DNA of 64,000 nucleotides from Photobacterium indicum. Lineage in GTDB: Bacteria; Pseudomonadota; Gammaproteobacteria; Enterobacterales; Vibrionaceae. The notes below the pieces were generated by a model. It did not search any database, had not been told where the DNA came from, and saw only the letters and a list, made by a program, of their open reading frames with translations. Shown here in pieces: positions 52,109 through 62,013 of the stretch. The stretch lies in assembly GCF_003026215.1 (NCBI RefSeq), contig NZ_PYOC01000007.1:1-64000 (forward strand). Reading direction: 5' to 3'. Each line of letters starts with the position of its first letter. The stretch's first letter is position 1. A program made the position numbers and the translations under genes.

Positions 52109-53496
52109 ATTACTCTAAATGGTGCGCCATACACATTAAAACTTTTTCTACCCTTGCTTTAGTTGTCAGTGCAGCTCTTCTTGCTGGTTGTAACGATACA
52201 GATTACGTTCAGCCAACCGAAGTAAAAATAGCGACATACAATCTTTCATTTGACCGTGATACATTCGAAGAACTTATTGCAGAGATGCAAATTGCACCAG
52301 CAAAACAAAAAGCACTCGTTACAGCTTACTTAGACGGTACAATTGATAATGATAATGACAAACGGACAGCAGAAAAAGTTATTCAAATTCGTAATGTTGC
52401 TGCTGTTATCCAGAAAAATCGTCCTAATGTTCTTATGATGGCTGAATACAACAACGATGGTACTGGTGAAGACAAAGCTGCGCTAATTGGATTCCAAGAT
52501 AACTACTTATCTATCGCTCAAAGCATCGATGGTGCTGGCGGTGAAGTGAATCTTGAACCAATTACATTCCCTCACCTTGAATCTTACTCAACGAACACGG
52601 GTCTAGCTAGTGGTCTTGATTTAGATAATAACGGTACAATTGGAGGCCTAGGCGACGATTGGGGCTTTGGTCAGTACCATGGTCAATACGCATTCGCATT
52701 GATGTCACAGTACGAAATTGATACTGATAACACACGTACTTTCCAAACATTCAAATGGAAAGATCTTGAAGGTGCACAAATTCCGACTATCACTATTTGT
52801 GACGACCCAACAAAATTCCCTACTGGTATGAACTGTGGTGATGAATGGTATTCCGCTGAAGAGTGGAAACAAGTTCGCCTTTCTTCAAAAAACCACGTAG
52901 ATGCACCGATCATCATTCCAACAGCGAATGGTGAGGAAGTCATTCACCTTCTAATGTCTCACCCTACACCGCCAGTATTCGATACAGGCAAAAACAAAGC
53001 TCAAAATGCTGCAGAAGTTAAATTCTGGAATCAATATATTCAAGGTAAAAGCTTCTTCTATGACGATGCAGGCCTGAATGGTGGATTAGCTGACAATGCT
53101 AAATTCGTGATCATGGGTGACCAAAACCTAGATCCAATTGCAGGTGATGGTATAAGTGATGTGATGCAAATACTTCATCGTGACCCACTGGTAAACCAGG
53201 ATGTGATGAACGGTGAATTGTACCCTACCAGCTACGGTGCTTCAGAACACGCAGTAGACAAATCACTGACTCATCCAAAACCAAACCGTATATCATCTAC
53301 ATTTGGTCTTGGCGTAGATTACGCTATTCCATCTGCAAACTTGAATGTTGTTGATACTGGCGTTTACTGGTCTGCATCTTACGAAGAAGGTCGCATACTG
53401 TTCAATGATGCTCGAATTAGTGACGACGGTGCAGACGGTGATGGTAAATCAGTATCTTCAGACCATCGTATGGTTTGGATCAAAACTCAGTTCTAA
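52093..53496 (+). CDS. Secreted EEP-fold phosphodiesterase/nuclease, lipoprotein
   Basis: 467 residues as drawn. The EEP motifs are KIATYNLSFD at the start, LMMAEYNN (metal Glu), MGDQNLDP (catalytic Asp/Asn) and SSDHRMVW at the end (Asp-His pair). A lipobox LLAGC places the lipidated residue at Cys33, but a normal lipoprotein signal begins only at residue 15 (ATT codon, IKTFSTLALVV), so the drawn ATG leaves an unusually long n-region. A cytosine-specific function cannot be inferred; relatives include extracellular nucleases and alkaline-phosphatase-like enzymes. Followed by a strong terminator. Confidence 0.83.
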   Translation: MYYLRNYSKWCAIHIKTFSTLALVVSAALLAGCNDTDYVQPTEVKIATYNLSFDRDTFEELIAEMQIAPAKQKALVTAYLDGTIDNDNDKRTAEKVIQIRNVAAVIQKNRPNVLMMAEYNNDGTGEDKAALIGFQDNYLSIAQSIDGAGGEVNLEPITFPHLESYSTNTGLASGLDLDNNGTIGGLGDDWGFGQYHGQYAFALMSQYEIDTDNTRTFQTFKWKDLEGAQIPTITICDDPTKFPTGMNCGDEWYSAEEWKQVRLSSKNHVDAPIIIPTANGEEVIHLLMSHPTPPVFDTGKNKAQNAAEVKFWNQYIQGKSFFYDDAGLNGGLADNAKFVIMGDQNLDPIAGDGISDVMQILHRDPLVNQDVMNGELYPTSYGASEHAVDKSLTHPKPNRISSTFGLGVDYAIPSANLNVVDTGVYWSASYEEGRILFNDARISDDGADGDGKSVSSDHRMVWIKTQF

Positions 53497-53516
53497 TACT
53501 TAGAAGTTATCATTAT

Positions 53517-53553
53517 AAAAATGGCAATACGATAAAACGTATTGCCATTTTTC
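53517..53553. terminator. Bidirectional intrinsic terminator
   Basis: ATGGCAATACG-ATAAAA-CGTATTGCCAT with A and T runs outside, between the convergent EEP and VirK/YbjX genes. Confidence 0.9.
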
Positions 53554-53646
53554 TCAGAAAAAAAACGATTCTCTAGAGAATACCGTTAATAATCGATGCC
53601 TATTACTCAAAAAACTTTAAGGTAATACTTCCTACATGCCGCTTTT

Positions 53647-54537
53647 TTAATTACAGATATAATCCAGTTTATTCTTAAGTTCATTGTCGTAGTTATCTAC
53701 CCAAGCGTAGCGCTCACGGTACATTTTACGCTTTGGACGCTTGATATCTTCCATAGCCTTGCGTTCAGATCTAATCGGAAGCGCATAGAAATAGTCATTA
53801 TAAGACTCACCATTATGCTCTTTCCACAGACGATCATAATCAAGATTAATTGCTTGGCTCTTTTTTCCATAACGTTTTGCAGTATATATATGTGCTGAAT
53901 TTTTAACGGCATAAATATGATTTATGTTCAAATTAGCAGCGAGTAAACGTAATGTTTCAACCATGAATGATTTTGGACGTAAACCATAAATTGTTTTGGT
54001 GAATAATTTACTGAAACCATTATCATTAGCACCACCTTGCATACAGCCAATATAAATATCATTATCGACAACAGTAAACGCGAGCACATAATATTTATTA
54101 TATTTTGAGTCTGTAAGCGTAAGCGTAAGCTCCCCTTCTTTTCTTGAATTTCTATCAAAGCTTAGGTTTATTAAATAATCTTGCTCGCCAATTTCTAGTT
54201 TATAAAGGGTTAATACATCGTCATATATTTTATGGCGTGCATCAGTTGAAAATTTGTGTTCAAACCAGTCATAGTGCTTGACTAAAATATCAATAGTTTC
54301 TTGTCTACTTAAGCCGTTACGCAAGTAAGGAGTTATGCATTTTGTTAAAAAGTTTGGCTGCTTTTTAAAAAGCATTTTCCGTTCATCATGAGCAAAATTA
54401 TCATTCATCTTTTTTATGTAGGGATAATGTAACAACGCTCGAGTGATGAATTTAACTATAGCTTTTTTCTTTCCACTATTTTTATGGCTACTGGCTTCAC
54501 GAGCCATGCTGACTATATTCATGGTAAAAATATTCAT
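53647..54537 (-). CDS. VirK/YbjX family protein (DUF535)
   Basis: 296 residues. The blocks RNGLSRQETIDILVKHYDWF, EGELTLTLTD, GCMQGG, LRPKSFMVETLRLLA and AVKNSAHIY match DUF535. Members (VirK, YbjX) are linked to envelope or antimicrobial-peptide resistance in enteric bacteria, but the biochemical role is unknown. No signal peptide. Possible starts also exist at the second and third Met. Confidence 0.85.
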   Translation of the reverse strand: MNIFTMNIVSMAREASSHKNSGKKKAIVKFITRALLHYPYIKKMNDNFAHDERKMLFKKQPNFLTKCITPYLRNGLSRQETIDILVKHYDWFEHKFSTDARHKIYDDVLTLYKLEIGEQDYLINLSFDRNSRKEGELTLTLTDSKYNKYYVLAFTVVDNDIYIGCMQGGANDNGFSKLFTKTIYGLRPKSFMVETLRLLAANLNINHIYAVKNSAHIYTAKRYGKKSQAINLDYDRLWKEHNGESYNDYFYALPIRSERKAMEDIKRPKRKMYRERYAWVDNYDNELKNKLDYICN

Positions 54538-54897
54538 TGATATTACATATAAAAAAAGGATTATACACGCAATAGAACAACGTTCAAAATGGTAACAAAA
54601 ATTAATTTAAGGTAACTAATTAAAAAAACACTTACACCGCCCGCTACCAAATCAAAACTTAACGATACATATCAAGCACTTATAGCTATAAAAAACAATA
54701 TTCATTAGTTAATGAAACGACTATAGATGGTATTTCCTCACGATATAACATACAAAAAACTAAGATTTCATTTTTGAACTGTAGCTATAAATTATCAAGA
54801 TGATTTTTTATAAGCCTTATCAACAAAGAATTAGTCAACACTGCGATTTTATCTTCAATCACCAGTTAAAGCGCTTCTTGTTTAACGTTAACAACCA
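54538..54897. other. AT-rich intergenic region
   Basis: 360 bases. No gene, no clear hairpin with a T-run. It holds the promoter of the VirK/YbjX gene and the 3' end of the small exported protein transcript. Confidence 0.4.
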
Positions 54898-55182
54898 TCA
54901 ATCACAATAGGTATTCTTACCAACAGTACGGCAGGTGGCTGACTTTCGGTTACCTTGGGAGTCCGTTCTTGTCTCAAACTTAGTGCTTGATTTTTGGTTA
55001 CTGACAAACCTCTTTTTTTCCTTTGTATCCACTTTATTAGTTTGGCTCTCATACTTGGTGTAGGTTGAACCATCACTGCAATGGGTTTGTTTCATTGAAC
55101 CAGCCCCATAGGTAGTGCAATTAATAGCATGGACTGAAAATGATATGCATACGAATACTGCAATAATGAGTAGACTTTTCAT
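54898..55182 (-). CDS. Small exported cysteine-containing protein, 94 aa
   Basis: The ATG at 55182 has GGAGGAG directly upstream and gives a signal peptide (MKSLLIIAVFVCISFSVHA). The mature part has four Cys (INCTTYG, THCSDG, ATCRTV and TYCD), likely two disulfides, and many Lys/Thr. No family recognised. Confidence 0.65.
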   Translation of the reverse strand: MKSLLIIAVFVCISFSVHAINCTTYGAGSMKQTHCSDGSTYTKYESQTNKVDTKEKKRFVSNQKSSTKFETRTDSQGNRKSATCRTVGKNTYCD

Positions 55183-55211
55183 CACTCCTCCATAGCACAC
55201 AAACCTGACTC

Positions 55212-55433
55212 TTACCCATACTCTTCCAACTGAACGCGCAGTATTTGATCAAGTTTGTTCACTTGTGCCTTATACCTATAAACCAGTAATACATTTCTCT
55301 TGTTAGTATGGATGATAAGCGCTTCACTTTCTGAGTTTGTACAGCAAGAAGAAAGACTTGATGCATTGAATGTTTTTAAACAGTAGTCATAAACATGGTT
55401 CCAATCATCTTCTATCACCTGTAAAGTACGCAA
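55212..55433 (-). CDS. Small protein of unknown function, 73 aa
   Basis: Open frame directly upstream of the small exported protein gene (29-base gap), so it could be the first gene of a two-gene unit. The start codon would be a TTG or an internal GTG and no good ribosome site is seen. A CC pair (LSSCCTN) is present. It could be spurious. Confidence 0.35.
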   Translation of the reverse strand: MRTLQVIEDDWNHVYDYCLKTFNASSLSSCCTNSESEALIIHTNKRNVLLVYRYKAQVNKLDQILRVQLEEYG

Positions 55434-55584
55434 AACATTACTATAGAGGCGCTAATCCTCTCTTGTTCAACGGTAATGATCCAAACAGATTTAAGCTGCC
55501 TACTTTCTACATCATTAGATGACAAAACAGCACTATGCTGTATAAAGCGGGTGGATTTGCTAAATAAGAAAGAGTACTGAACAG

Positions 55585-55833
55585 ATGAAAAATGAACATG
55601 ATGTAATTGATAGCCTAGAAGAACTAGAACGTTTTCTACTGACTATTGAAAATGGTGGTCTGGGTTTAAAAGACGTTGCAGGTGTAGGCATGGCAACCAA
55701 TAACACTGATGGCCGCCCTTTCGTTGCGGTATTCGATAATAACCAGAAACTTATTCTTGCACAGTGGATTTCTCAAGACGTTTATGAAAACGGTAAAGAT
55801 CTTGTTCGTAATGGCCCACAGCGTAAGCATTAA
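55585..55833 (+). CDS. Small conserved-looking cytoplasmic protein, 82 aa
   Basis: Acidic N-terminal helix (SLEELERFLLTIE) followed by a beta-rich part (PFVAVFDNNQKLILAQWIS). No signal or membrane segment. Codon use resembles its neighbours and a convergent terminator follows. Family not recognised. Confidence 0.6.
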   Translation: MKNEHDVIDSLEELERFLLTIENGGLGLKDVAGVGMATNNTDGRPFVAVFDNNQKLILAQWISQDVYENGKDLVRNGPQRKH

Positions 55834-55873
55834 AGCCTTCTTGCCCTAATACCAAGAACCATCGTCGATTAAA

Positions 55874-55912
55874 ACGCCACCAATTACCATTATTACTCGT
55901 AATTGATGGCGT
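55874..55912. terminator. Hairpin between convergent genes
   Basis: ACGCCA-x-CAATTAC pairs with GTAATTG-x-TGGCGT around a loop of about 11 bases. A TTTT follows on each side. Likely terminator for the genes at 55585 and 55968. Confidence 0.7.
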
Positions 55913-55967
55913 ATTTTATGAACAATAGAATCTAGTAATTACAACTTTGTAGTACTTAGTCATTAAT

Positions 55968-57239
55968 TCAGCAAGATAGGTTTAATTCAGCGCAACACCC
56001 TTCACTTAGGTTTTCTGTTAGCGAGAACGTCCAACCATAGCTATCACATAATCGCTTCACTATTAATAACCCAAGCCCATGTTCAGTACCTGCCTCTTCA
56101 TTAAGCCCACAGCCTGAATCTATAACCTTTATGCGATTGCTTGTGACCACAACCTCGATTTTGCCTTGCTCTGTGAATCGTATAGCATTGTCTAAAAGGT
56201 TTTTTAAGACCATATCAAATACGGCTGGAGGTAAATTGATCTGTGTATCAGGCTCAACCGAAAGCAAAATCTGTACCCCTGCATTCAGTTTTTTATAGTA
56301 TTTATCAAGACTAATATCTTGCGAGCATATCGGGCGTAGTTGATGCGCATCTCGCACATTTTCTTGCTTCACAATGTTTAGCAGCACTTCAACCGTCGCT
56401 TGCATGTTATTTGCTGCAATTAAAATCCGTTCTCTTTGCTTACTCTGAAAATCAGGATCGTCTTTCATTGCCTGAAGACTAGCAGCACCAAGCACCACAG
56501 CGATCGGCGTTTTCAGCTCATGACTCGCGTACTTTGCAAACATCATCTCTTGCTTTGCTAGCCGCTCTTTCATCTGTTTATACGTATTCAAGTGGTGTTT
56601 AAGCGCTTTAATTTCATCAATGGAACGTTCTGACACATGGAAATCTTCTTCTTTGTTCGCTGTTAATTGCTCACACAACTCTGAAACAGGAGACATTAAA
56701 CCATCAAAAACTCGGCGAAGGGAAAAGCGCAGAAAGGCAATGAGAAAAGCCATGAGCCCAAATGAGATTAACATCAGGATATCCCAGCTATCGTCACCAA
56801 AATCCATACTTCGGCTACCTACCACCAAATAAAGAGGAACACGGGCACCCGACGGTTCAATAAAGGGCGTGTAGTAAACCATGAAACCGTCTTCACTAAA
56901 GATGCGAAACCGTGTAACAGATCCCTCTTCATAAGGCAGCAAACCCTTCAACTCATCATCTAATGCAGCTTCACTATAATAAGCACGAACATAAGGGCCA
57001 AGCTGGGAAAAATCATCTTTTGCTAATGAAAAATGATCTTTTGCAATACTTTCAAATGACTTCAAGTGGCGTTCTATTTGAGCATTTTCATTGAATATTA
57101 AGTGCAATGAGAAAGAAAAGAACACCAACGAAGAAGACGTTAATGCAATCACCGAGAACACAAAGATCAATCTTGATTTAACATCATCAATCGAATTACC
57201 CAATGGTTTCCGAAACATCAGTGCTCTAAGCCATTTCAT
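55968..57239 (-). CDS. Sensor histidine kinase
   Basis: 423 residues: membrane helix at about 24-48, a periplasmic sensor of about 100 residues, second helix at about 155-175, dimerisation His in YASHELKTPIAVV, N-box LLDNAIRF, and HGLGLLIVKR. Starts on the base after the response regulator stop codon, so it is translated with it. Stands opposite an RND efflux pair, which is its probable target. Confidence 0.9.
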   Translation of the reverse strand: MKWLRALMFRKPLGNSIDDVKSRLIFVFSVIALTSSSLVFFSFSLHLIFNENAQIERHLKSFESIAKDHFSLAKDDFSQLGPYVRAYYSEAALDDELKGLLPYEEGSVTRFRIFSEDGFMVYYTPFIEPSGARVPLYLVVGSRSMDFGDDSWDILMLISFGLMAFLIAFLRFSLRRVFDGLMSPVSELCEQLTANKEEDFHVSERSIDEIKALKHHLNTYKQMKERLAKQEMMFAKYASHELKTPIAVVLGAASLQAMKDDPDFQSKQRERILIAANNMQATVEVLLNIVKQENVRDAHQLRPICSQDISLDKYYKKLNAGVQILLSVEPDTQINLPPAVFDMVLKNLLDNAIRFTEQGKIEVVVTSNRIKVIDSGCGLNEEAGTEHGLGLLIVKRLCDSYGWTFSLTENLSEGCCAELNLSC

Positions 57240-57920
57240 TTATTCTTCCAACCTAAAGCCAAATTTCGGCACTGTAATTAACATCGGTTTTTTAAAAGGC
57301 TTATCTAATACATTACGCAGTAAATAAATATGACTACGCAAAATATCTTTATCGGGTGCATCTTCTCCCCATATTTCATGAATCAAGACATCACGAGAAA
57401 CCATTTCTGGCGCTGTTTTCGTCAGTTTTACTAAGATTTGATACATTACAGGGGTTACTAGCAGTTGCTGCCCTTCTCGCGTTACCTTATGTGAACGCTG
57501 ATCAATAATAAGCGAACCAAACTGAATAAGCGTGCTTGCCACGTCACCACGATAACGCTTAATCAAGGCACTTAACCGCACTTCGAGTTCAGGAAAATTA
57601 AACGGTTTAGTGACAAAGTCATCCACGCCACGCTCAAACCCTTTTAATAGGTCTTCACGACCATTGAGCGCCGTTAGCATTAATATTGGCGTAGTACAGC
57701 CATTCTCCCTAAGCTCTTTAGCGACCTGCATACCGTCTTTTTTTGGCATCATTACATCAAGAATAATCGCATCAAAGTCGTTTTCAAGTGCTAATTTAAG
57801 CCCTAATTCTCCGTTATCGGCAAAATCGACCTCTGCACCTTTTACCTCAAGAAAGTCTGCAAGAATACCTTGTAGTTCCTCGTTATCTTCAACAACTAAA
57901 ACTTGTTTATCCTTAAGCAT
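57240..57920 (-). CDS. OmpR-family response regulator
   Basis: 226 residues from the ATG at 57920, preferred because GAGAG lies upstream and the domain starts MLKDKQVLVVEDN. The frame opens at 57941. Phospho-acceptor D55 (AIILDVMMPKKDG), TKPF lysine, and a C-terminal winged helix (LRSHIYLLRNVL, PKFGFRLE). Its likely operator is the direct-repeat region at 57971-58061. Confidence 0.9.
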   Translation of the reverse strand: MLKDKQVLVVEDNEELQGILADFLEVKGAEVDFADNGELGLKLALENDFDAIILDVMMPKKDGMQVAKELRENGCTTPILMLTALNGREDLLKGFERGVDDFVTKPFNFPELEVRLSALIKRYRGDVASTLIQFGSLIIDQRSHKVTREGQQLLVTPVMYQILVKLTKTAPEMVSRDVLIHEIWGEDAPDKDILRSHIYLLRNVLDKPFKKPMLITVPKFGFRLEE

Positions 57921-57970
57921 CGCCACTCTCTCGCACTGCATTGTTATCTTTCACTATCCTAGCAATTTAT

Positions 57971-58061
57971 TGTCGAATTAATGTCGAATCGCTTCATATT
58001 TATTGTGTCGTCTTTCTTATATCGTGTTTTTTGTCGTATAGCATTCGACAAAAACTCGACA
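57971..58061. promoter_or_regulatory. Divergent control region with paired TGTCGAAT repeats
   Basis: TGTCGAAT-TAA-TGTCGAAT (57971-57989) on the plus strand is mirrored by TGTCGAGT-TTT-TGTCGAAT on the minus strand (58061-58043). Both pairs repeat at 11 bases, one helical turn, as usual for OmpR-family dimers. Further single half sites lie at 58006 and 58032. Confidence 0.65.
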
Positions 58062-58107
58062 TTCTCTTTCGCACAATAGGCTCAGTTGATCTAATGAGAA
58101 TATAACA

Positions 58108-58905
58108 ATGAAAAAGAATCTACTGACCTTAGGCTTATTTGGCGCATTACTTTCGCAGCCAGTAATGGCCTTAGATCTTATTGGGCACACAAAAAGTAAA
58201 AACCCTCTCAATGTGGTATCTGAAATCAGTGGCACTGTCGAGTCTGTCGGTATTGAAACAGGCGAGCAGATTAAATTAGGAACCATTCTCGCCACGATTA
58301 AAGCGCAAGATTTTGAACTTGAGGTAAACAAACAAAAAGCCAACCTCGATCTTGCACAAGCCGATCTTAAAATAAAAAAATCACTGTATGATCGTTACCA
58401 AGAGCTGCGTAAAAAGAACAGCTTATCACAAAATGAGCTCGACATTTCTGCAGCAGATTATGACAGTGCAACAGCCAATGTGGCGCTAGCAAACATTGAG
58501 TTAAAAAAAGCGCAACTTGATCTGGAAAGTACCCAAATTGACTCGGCAATCAATGGCTATGTGGTAAGCCGTTCCGTTGAAAATGGTGCATGGGTAAATC
58601 AAGGGGATTTGCTCTACCAAATCGTTAATATTGATGTACTCAACGTGCGTCTTCTTGCCAGTGAATTTGATATTGGGGAGCTACATGTGGGTCAAGAAGT
58701 CGAAGTATGGTCAGAAGCCAACCCCCAATTAAAAGTACGTTCAAACATCAAACGGATTGGGGTTGAGATCGATCCTGAAAGCTTTGCCTACCCGATAGAG
58801 GTTGAAATCAAGAATCCTGAACATATTTTCAAGCCGGGTATGTCGATTCATGCTTCGACTCAAGTATCGAGCTTAACTCCTTCTATTACACAATCAGATA
58901 AATAA
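58108..58905 (+). CDS. RND efflux membrane-fusion (HlyD-type) subunit
   Basis: 265 residues, short for the family. Signal peptide to about residue 21 (ends VMA). Lipoyl-like halves (NVVSEISGTVESVGIETGEQ and later INGYVVSRSVENGAWVNQGD) flank a coiled-coil hairpin of about 65 residues, then a beta-barrel. It joins the inner-membrane pump encoded 13 bases downstream to an outer-membrane channel, which is not encoded here. Confidence 0.9.
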   Translation: MKKNLLTLGLFGALLSQPVMALDLIGHTKSKNPLNVVSEISGTVESVGIETGEQIKLGTILATIKAQDFELEVNKQKANLDLAQADLKIKKSLYDRYQELRKKNSLSQNELDISAADYDSATANVALANIELKKAQLDLESTQIDSAINGYVVSRSVENGAWVNQGDLLYQIVNIDVLNVRLLASEFDIGELHVGQEVEVWSEANPQLKVRSNIKRIGVEIDPESFAYPIEVEIKNPEHIFKPGMSIHASTQVSSLTPSITQSDK

Positions 58906-58918
58906 TTGGTATTTCATA

Positions 58919-61900
58919 ATGAATGGCTTTATTGCTTATTTTGCTCAGCGTAGTTTTCTCGCGCGTATAATAACCACCATGGTGTTATTGGTGGGGGCAG
59001 CTTCACTCAGTACTCTTAAACTCCAAGAATTACCTGATATCGCATTTGAAGAAGTTGAGATTACCACTCAATACCCCGGTGCGACCGCGCAAGATGTGGA
59101 AGTCAACATTACCAATTTGATCGAGAAAGAGATCAAATCTGTCGAAGGAATTCGAAAATTTACCTCGCAATCATCTGATGGTTTATCTGCAATCTCTATT
59201 GAAATGGATGAATCTGCAGATACGGCAAAAGTGTTACGTGATATCCAACAAGCAGTTGATCGCGTAAATGGATTGCCGAAAGACGTAACTAACCCACCAT
59301 TAGTGGTGCAACGTGGCACAGCTTCATTTGAAGTGCTCACATTCGGGGTAAGTCACCAAGGTGATTACAGTGAATTACAATCTTATGCTCGTCAGTTAGA
59401 AAAAAGCCTTAAAGGAGTATCGGGAGTCGGTACAGTTAGCATGACAGGATTCAATGAGCGTGAATTCTGGATTGAAATCGATCCAATCAAAGTCAGCCGT
59501 TACAAATTAACCTTTGATGAAGTGATCTATGCGGTCAATAACCGTAATTTATCGTTATCTGGCGGAATGGTTGAATCTTGGAACAGTGACCAAAAAATAG
59601 TCACCATGACGCAGGTAAAGTCGATTGAAGAGTTAGCACAAACAGTGATTAAAGTGCTTCCTACTGGTGGGCTTATTCGATTAGCAGACATTGCTGAAGT
59701 CGTCGATACCTTCGAAAAAGCCTCTCAAGAAGGGGTTATTAATGGTAAATCTGCCATTCTATTTAGTATTACTAAGGGCTCAAACGCCGATATTATTGCA
59801 ACCGTCGATAATATAAAAACACTGATTGAAAACGAAAAATCTCGCATCGGTGATACCTTCTCTTTCAGCTACGGACTCAATCTAGCTGATGACATGAGTG
59901 ACAAGTTTTCTATTGTATCAACCAATGGTGGCATCGGTCTCATACTCGTATTAGCCGTATTAAGTATGATTTTGAAACGCCAAATCGCTTTCTGGGTATC
60001 CGTTTCTATTCCATTCTGTGTACTTGGGGTAATGGCCATTCTGCCAATACTTGGAATGAACCTTGATAGCATAACGTTGGCAGCATTGTTACTGGTGATA
60101 GGCATAATCGTAGATGATTCAGTGATTGTTGCCGAAAGTATCTATCAAGAAAAAGAGTGTGGTAAAAGTGCACTGGAAGCAGCAATTACTGGTACGAAAA
60201 AAGTCATTAAGCCCATTATTGCCAGCTTAACAACGACTGCTTTAGTATTCATTCCCATGTTCTTTATTCCCGGCACCATGGGCAAAGCGATTGTTGTAAT
60301 TCCTATTACGGTTATTGTTGCGCTGTTATTTTCTTTGGCTGAGTGTACGTATACCCTGCCCGCTCACCTTGCAAATTCACTTAATAAAACAGAAGTAAAA
60401 TCCAAAACATCTGATTACTTTCAATCAATAACAAATGCTTATACTAACTTACTCACATGGTGCCTACAGTTCAAAAAAAGTATATTAGTGGCTGCCGTTA
60501 TTATGCTTGCTATCGATGTGGGGTTAGTCACTAACCTCAAACTTGATATCTTTCCATCAGAATCGGCAAAGTACATTGAAGTCTACACAGAAGTTAAGCC
60601 CGGTACGCCGCTGAATAAAGTGCGTGAAGCGCATACTCTGCTTGAAAAAACGATTACTGCACTGCCTAAAATTGAACTCACCAGTTATGAGCTCACTTAC
60701 AGTAGCCCTGTAAGTACCGGTTTAATTGTATTAACTAACTTTGAAAACCGCGATCGCACAGCAGATGCGATCATCAAAGATCTGAACAACAAGCTCGAAA
60801 ATGTAAAAGAGCTTTCATTCGTGAAGCTGTCTGTCGATGCGGGTGGTCCTCCTCCTGGTGAGCCTGTTGAAGTGCGAGTAATGAATGGTACACAGCAAGA
60901 ACGTAACGACGCTGTTTCGTTAGTAACTGGTTGGCTGAATACACAACAAGGGCTAGATAAAGTCACTCATAACGAGGCATTAAAAGACCCTCAGTTGCAG
61001 ATCATTCCTCAATATGAATGGCTAGCACGTTATAACCTTACCGTGGCTGATTTAGCATCAACATTGCGCATCGCCTTTGAAGGTGACACGGTAACGTCAA
61101 CATGGCTGGGCGATCAAGAAATAGACTTGCGTGTCATTCTAAAAGAAGATTATCGAACCATTGAAAGGCTCTCAACAACGAAAATCTACACCTCAGATGG
61201 TGTGAAAGTACCACTAAGCCGCCTTGCGAAAGTAGAAAACATCGAAGCTCCGCGTTTAATCCAACATTACAACGGCGATCGTGAAGTTACAATAACAGCC
61301 CAGATAACCGATGAGACACTCAGTTCAGTGGCATTAAGTGAAACCATGCTTACTGAACTACAAAGTCAATTACCCTTACAGGTATCTATTGAAATTGGCG
61401 GCGAGGCAGAAAGCACTAATGAAACCATGAGCGGGTTTGTCGTCGCTTTTCCGGCTGCAATCATTGGTATCTACTTTGTGCTGGCTATCATGTTTAACTC
61501 GCTATTGCAGCCGTTACTGATCATGGCGGTTATTCCATTTGCAGTCATTGCAGCGCTAATGGCATTGTTTGTTCACATGCAGCCAATATCTCTGTTCGCT
61601 CTGATTGGCGTACTTGGTATGACAGGTGTTGTCGTGAATAACTCATTGGTGTTAATTAACCGAATAAATGAGCTGCTTAGTGAAGGAAAAGACACCTTGA
61701 TCGCAGTAATGGAAGCATCGGCAAGTCGTTTAAGACCGATCCTTCTTACATCCCTAACTACAGTCGTCGGTCTACTTCCGCTCGCATATGGTTTGGGTGG
61801 AACCGATGTGTATATGGGGCCCATGTCTTTAACACTCGGTTATGGATTACTGTTTTCACTACCCGTTGTTCTAATTGTTATTCCATGTCTATATTTGACA

Positions 61901-61933
61901 TTCTTTAATCGAAAAGTCACGGTTATCGATTAG
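58919..61933 (+). CDS. RND efflux permease (HAE-1/AcrB-like)
   Basis: 1004 residues with the AcrB-type plan: helix 1, a large periplasmic loop, helices 2-6, a second loop, helices 8-12. The proton-relay Asp pair is in LLVIGIIVDDSVIVAES. The blocks PDIAFEEVEITTQYPGATA, GANSVR-like residues replaced by FTSQSSDG, and GVLGMTGVVVNNSLVLINR are family-typical. Exports drugs, detergents or similar compounds using the proton gradient. Substrate unknown. Confidence 0.93.
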   Translation: MNGFIAYFAQRSFLARIITTMVLLVGAASLSTLKLQELPDIAFEEVEITTQYPGATAQDVEVNITNLIEKEIKSVEGIRKFTSQSSDGLSAISIEMDESADTAKVLRDIQQAVDRVNGLPKDVTNPPLVVQRGTASFEVLTFGVSHQGDYSELQSYARQLEKSLKGVSGVGTVSMTGFNEREFWIEIDPIKVSRYKLTFDEVIYAVNNRNLSLSGGMVESWNSDQKIVTMTQVKSIEELAQTVIKVLPTGGLIRLADIAEVVDTFEKASQEGVINGKSAILFSITKGSNADIIATVDNIKTLIENEKSRIGDTFSFSYGLNLADDMSDKFSIVSTNGGIGLILVLAVLSMILKRQIAFWVSVSIPFCVLGVMAILPILGMNLDSITLAALLLVIGIIVDDSVIVAESIYQEKECGKSALEAAITGTKKVIKPIIASLTTTALVFIPMFFIPGTMGKAIVVIPITVIVALLFSLAECTYTLPAHLANSLNKTEVKSKTSDYFQSITNAYTNLLTWCLQFKKSILVAAVIMLAIDVGLVTNLKLDIFPSESAKYIEVYTEVKPGTPLNKVREAHTLLEKTITALPKIELTSYELTYSSPVSTGLIVLTNFENRDRTADAIIKDLNNKLENVKELSFVKLSVDAGGPPPGEPVEVRVMNGTQQERNDAVSLVTGWLNTQQGLDKVTHNEALKDPQLQIIPQYEWLARYNLTVADLASTLRIAFEGDTVTSTWLGDQEIDLRVILKEDYRTIERLSTTKIYTSDGVKVPLSRLAKVENIEAPRLIQHYNGDREVTITAQITDETLSSVALSETMLTELQSQLPLQVSIEIGGEAESTNETMSGFVVAFPAAIIGIYFVLAIMFNSLLQPLLIMAVIPFAVIAALMALFVHMQPISLFALIGVLGMTGVVVNNSLVLINRINELLSEGKDTLIAVMEASASRLRPILLTSLTTVVGLLPLAYGLGGTDVYMGPMSLTLGYGLLFSLPVVLIVIPCLYLTFFNRKVTVID

Positions 61934-61955
61934 GGTTTTATATCTCACGTTAATA

Positions 61956-61999
61956 AATAGTCTGCTCCGTTGACGACTCACTCTACGGAACGGGCTATT
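61956..61999. other. Strong hairpin between convergent genes
   Basis: Positions 61956-61970 and 61985-61999 pair at 14 of 15 positions (three G-T). No T-run follows, so it may be a 3' mRNA structure or a weak terminator after the RND permease. Confidence 0.55.
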
Positions 62000-62013
62000 A
62001 TTCAACCCTAAAG

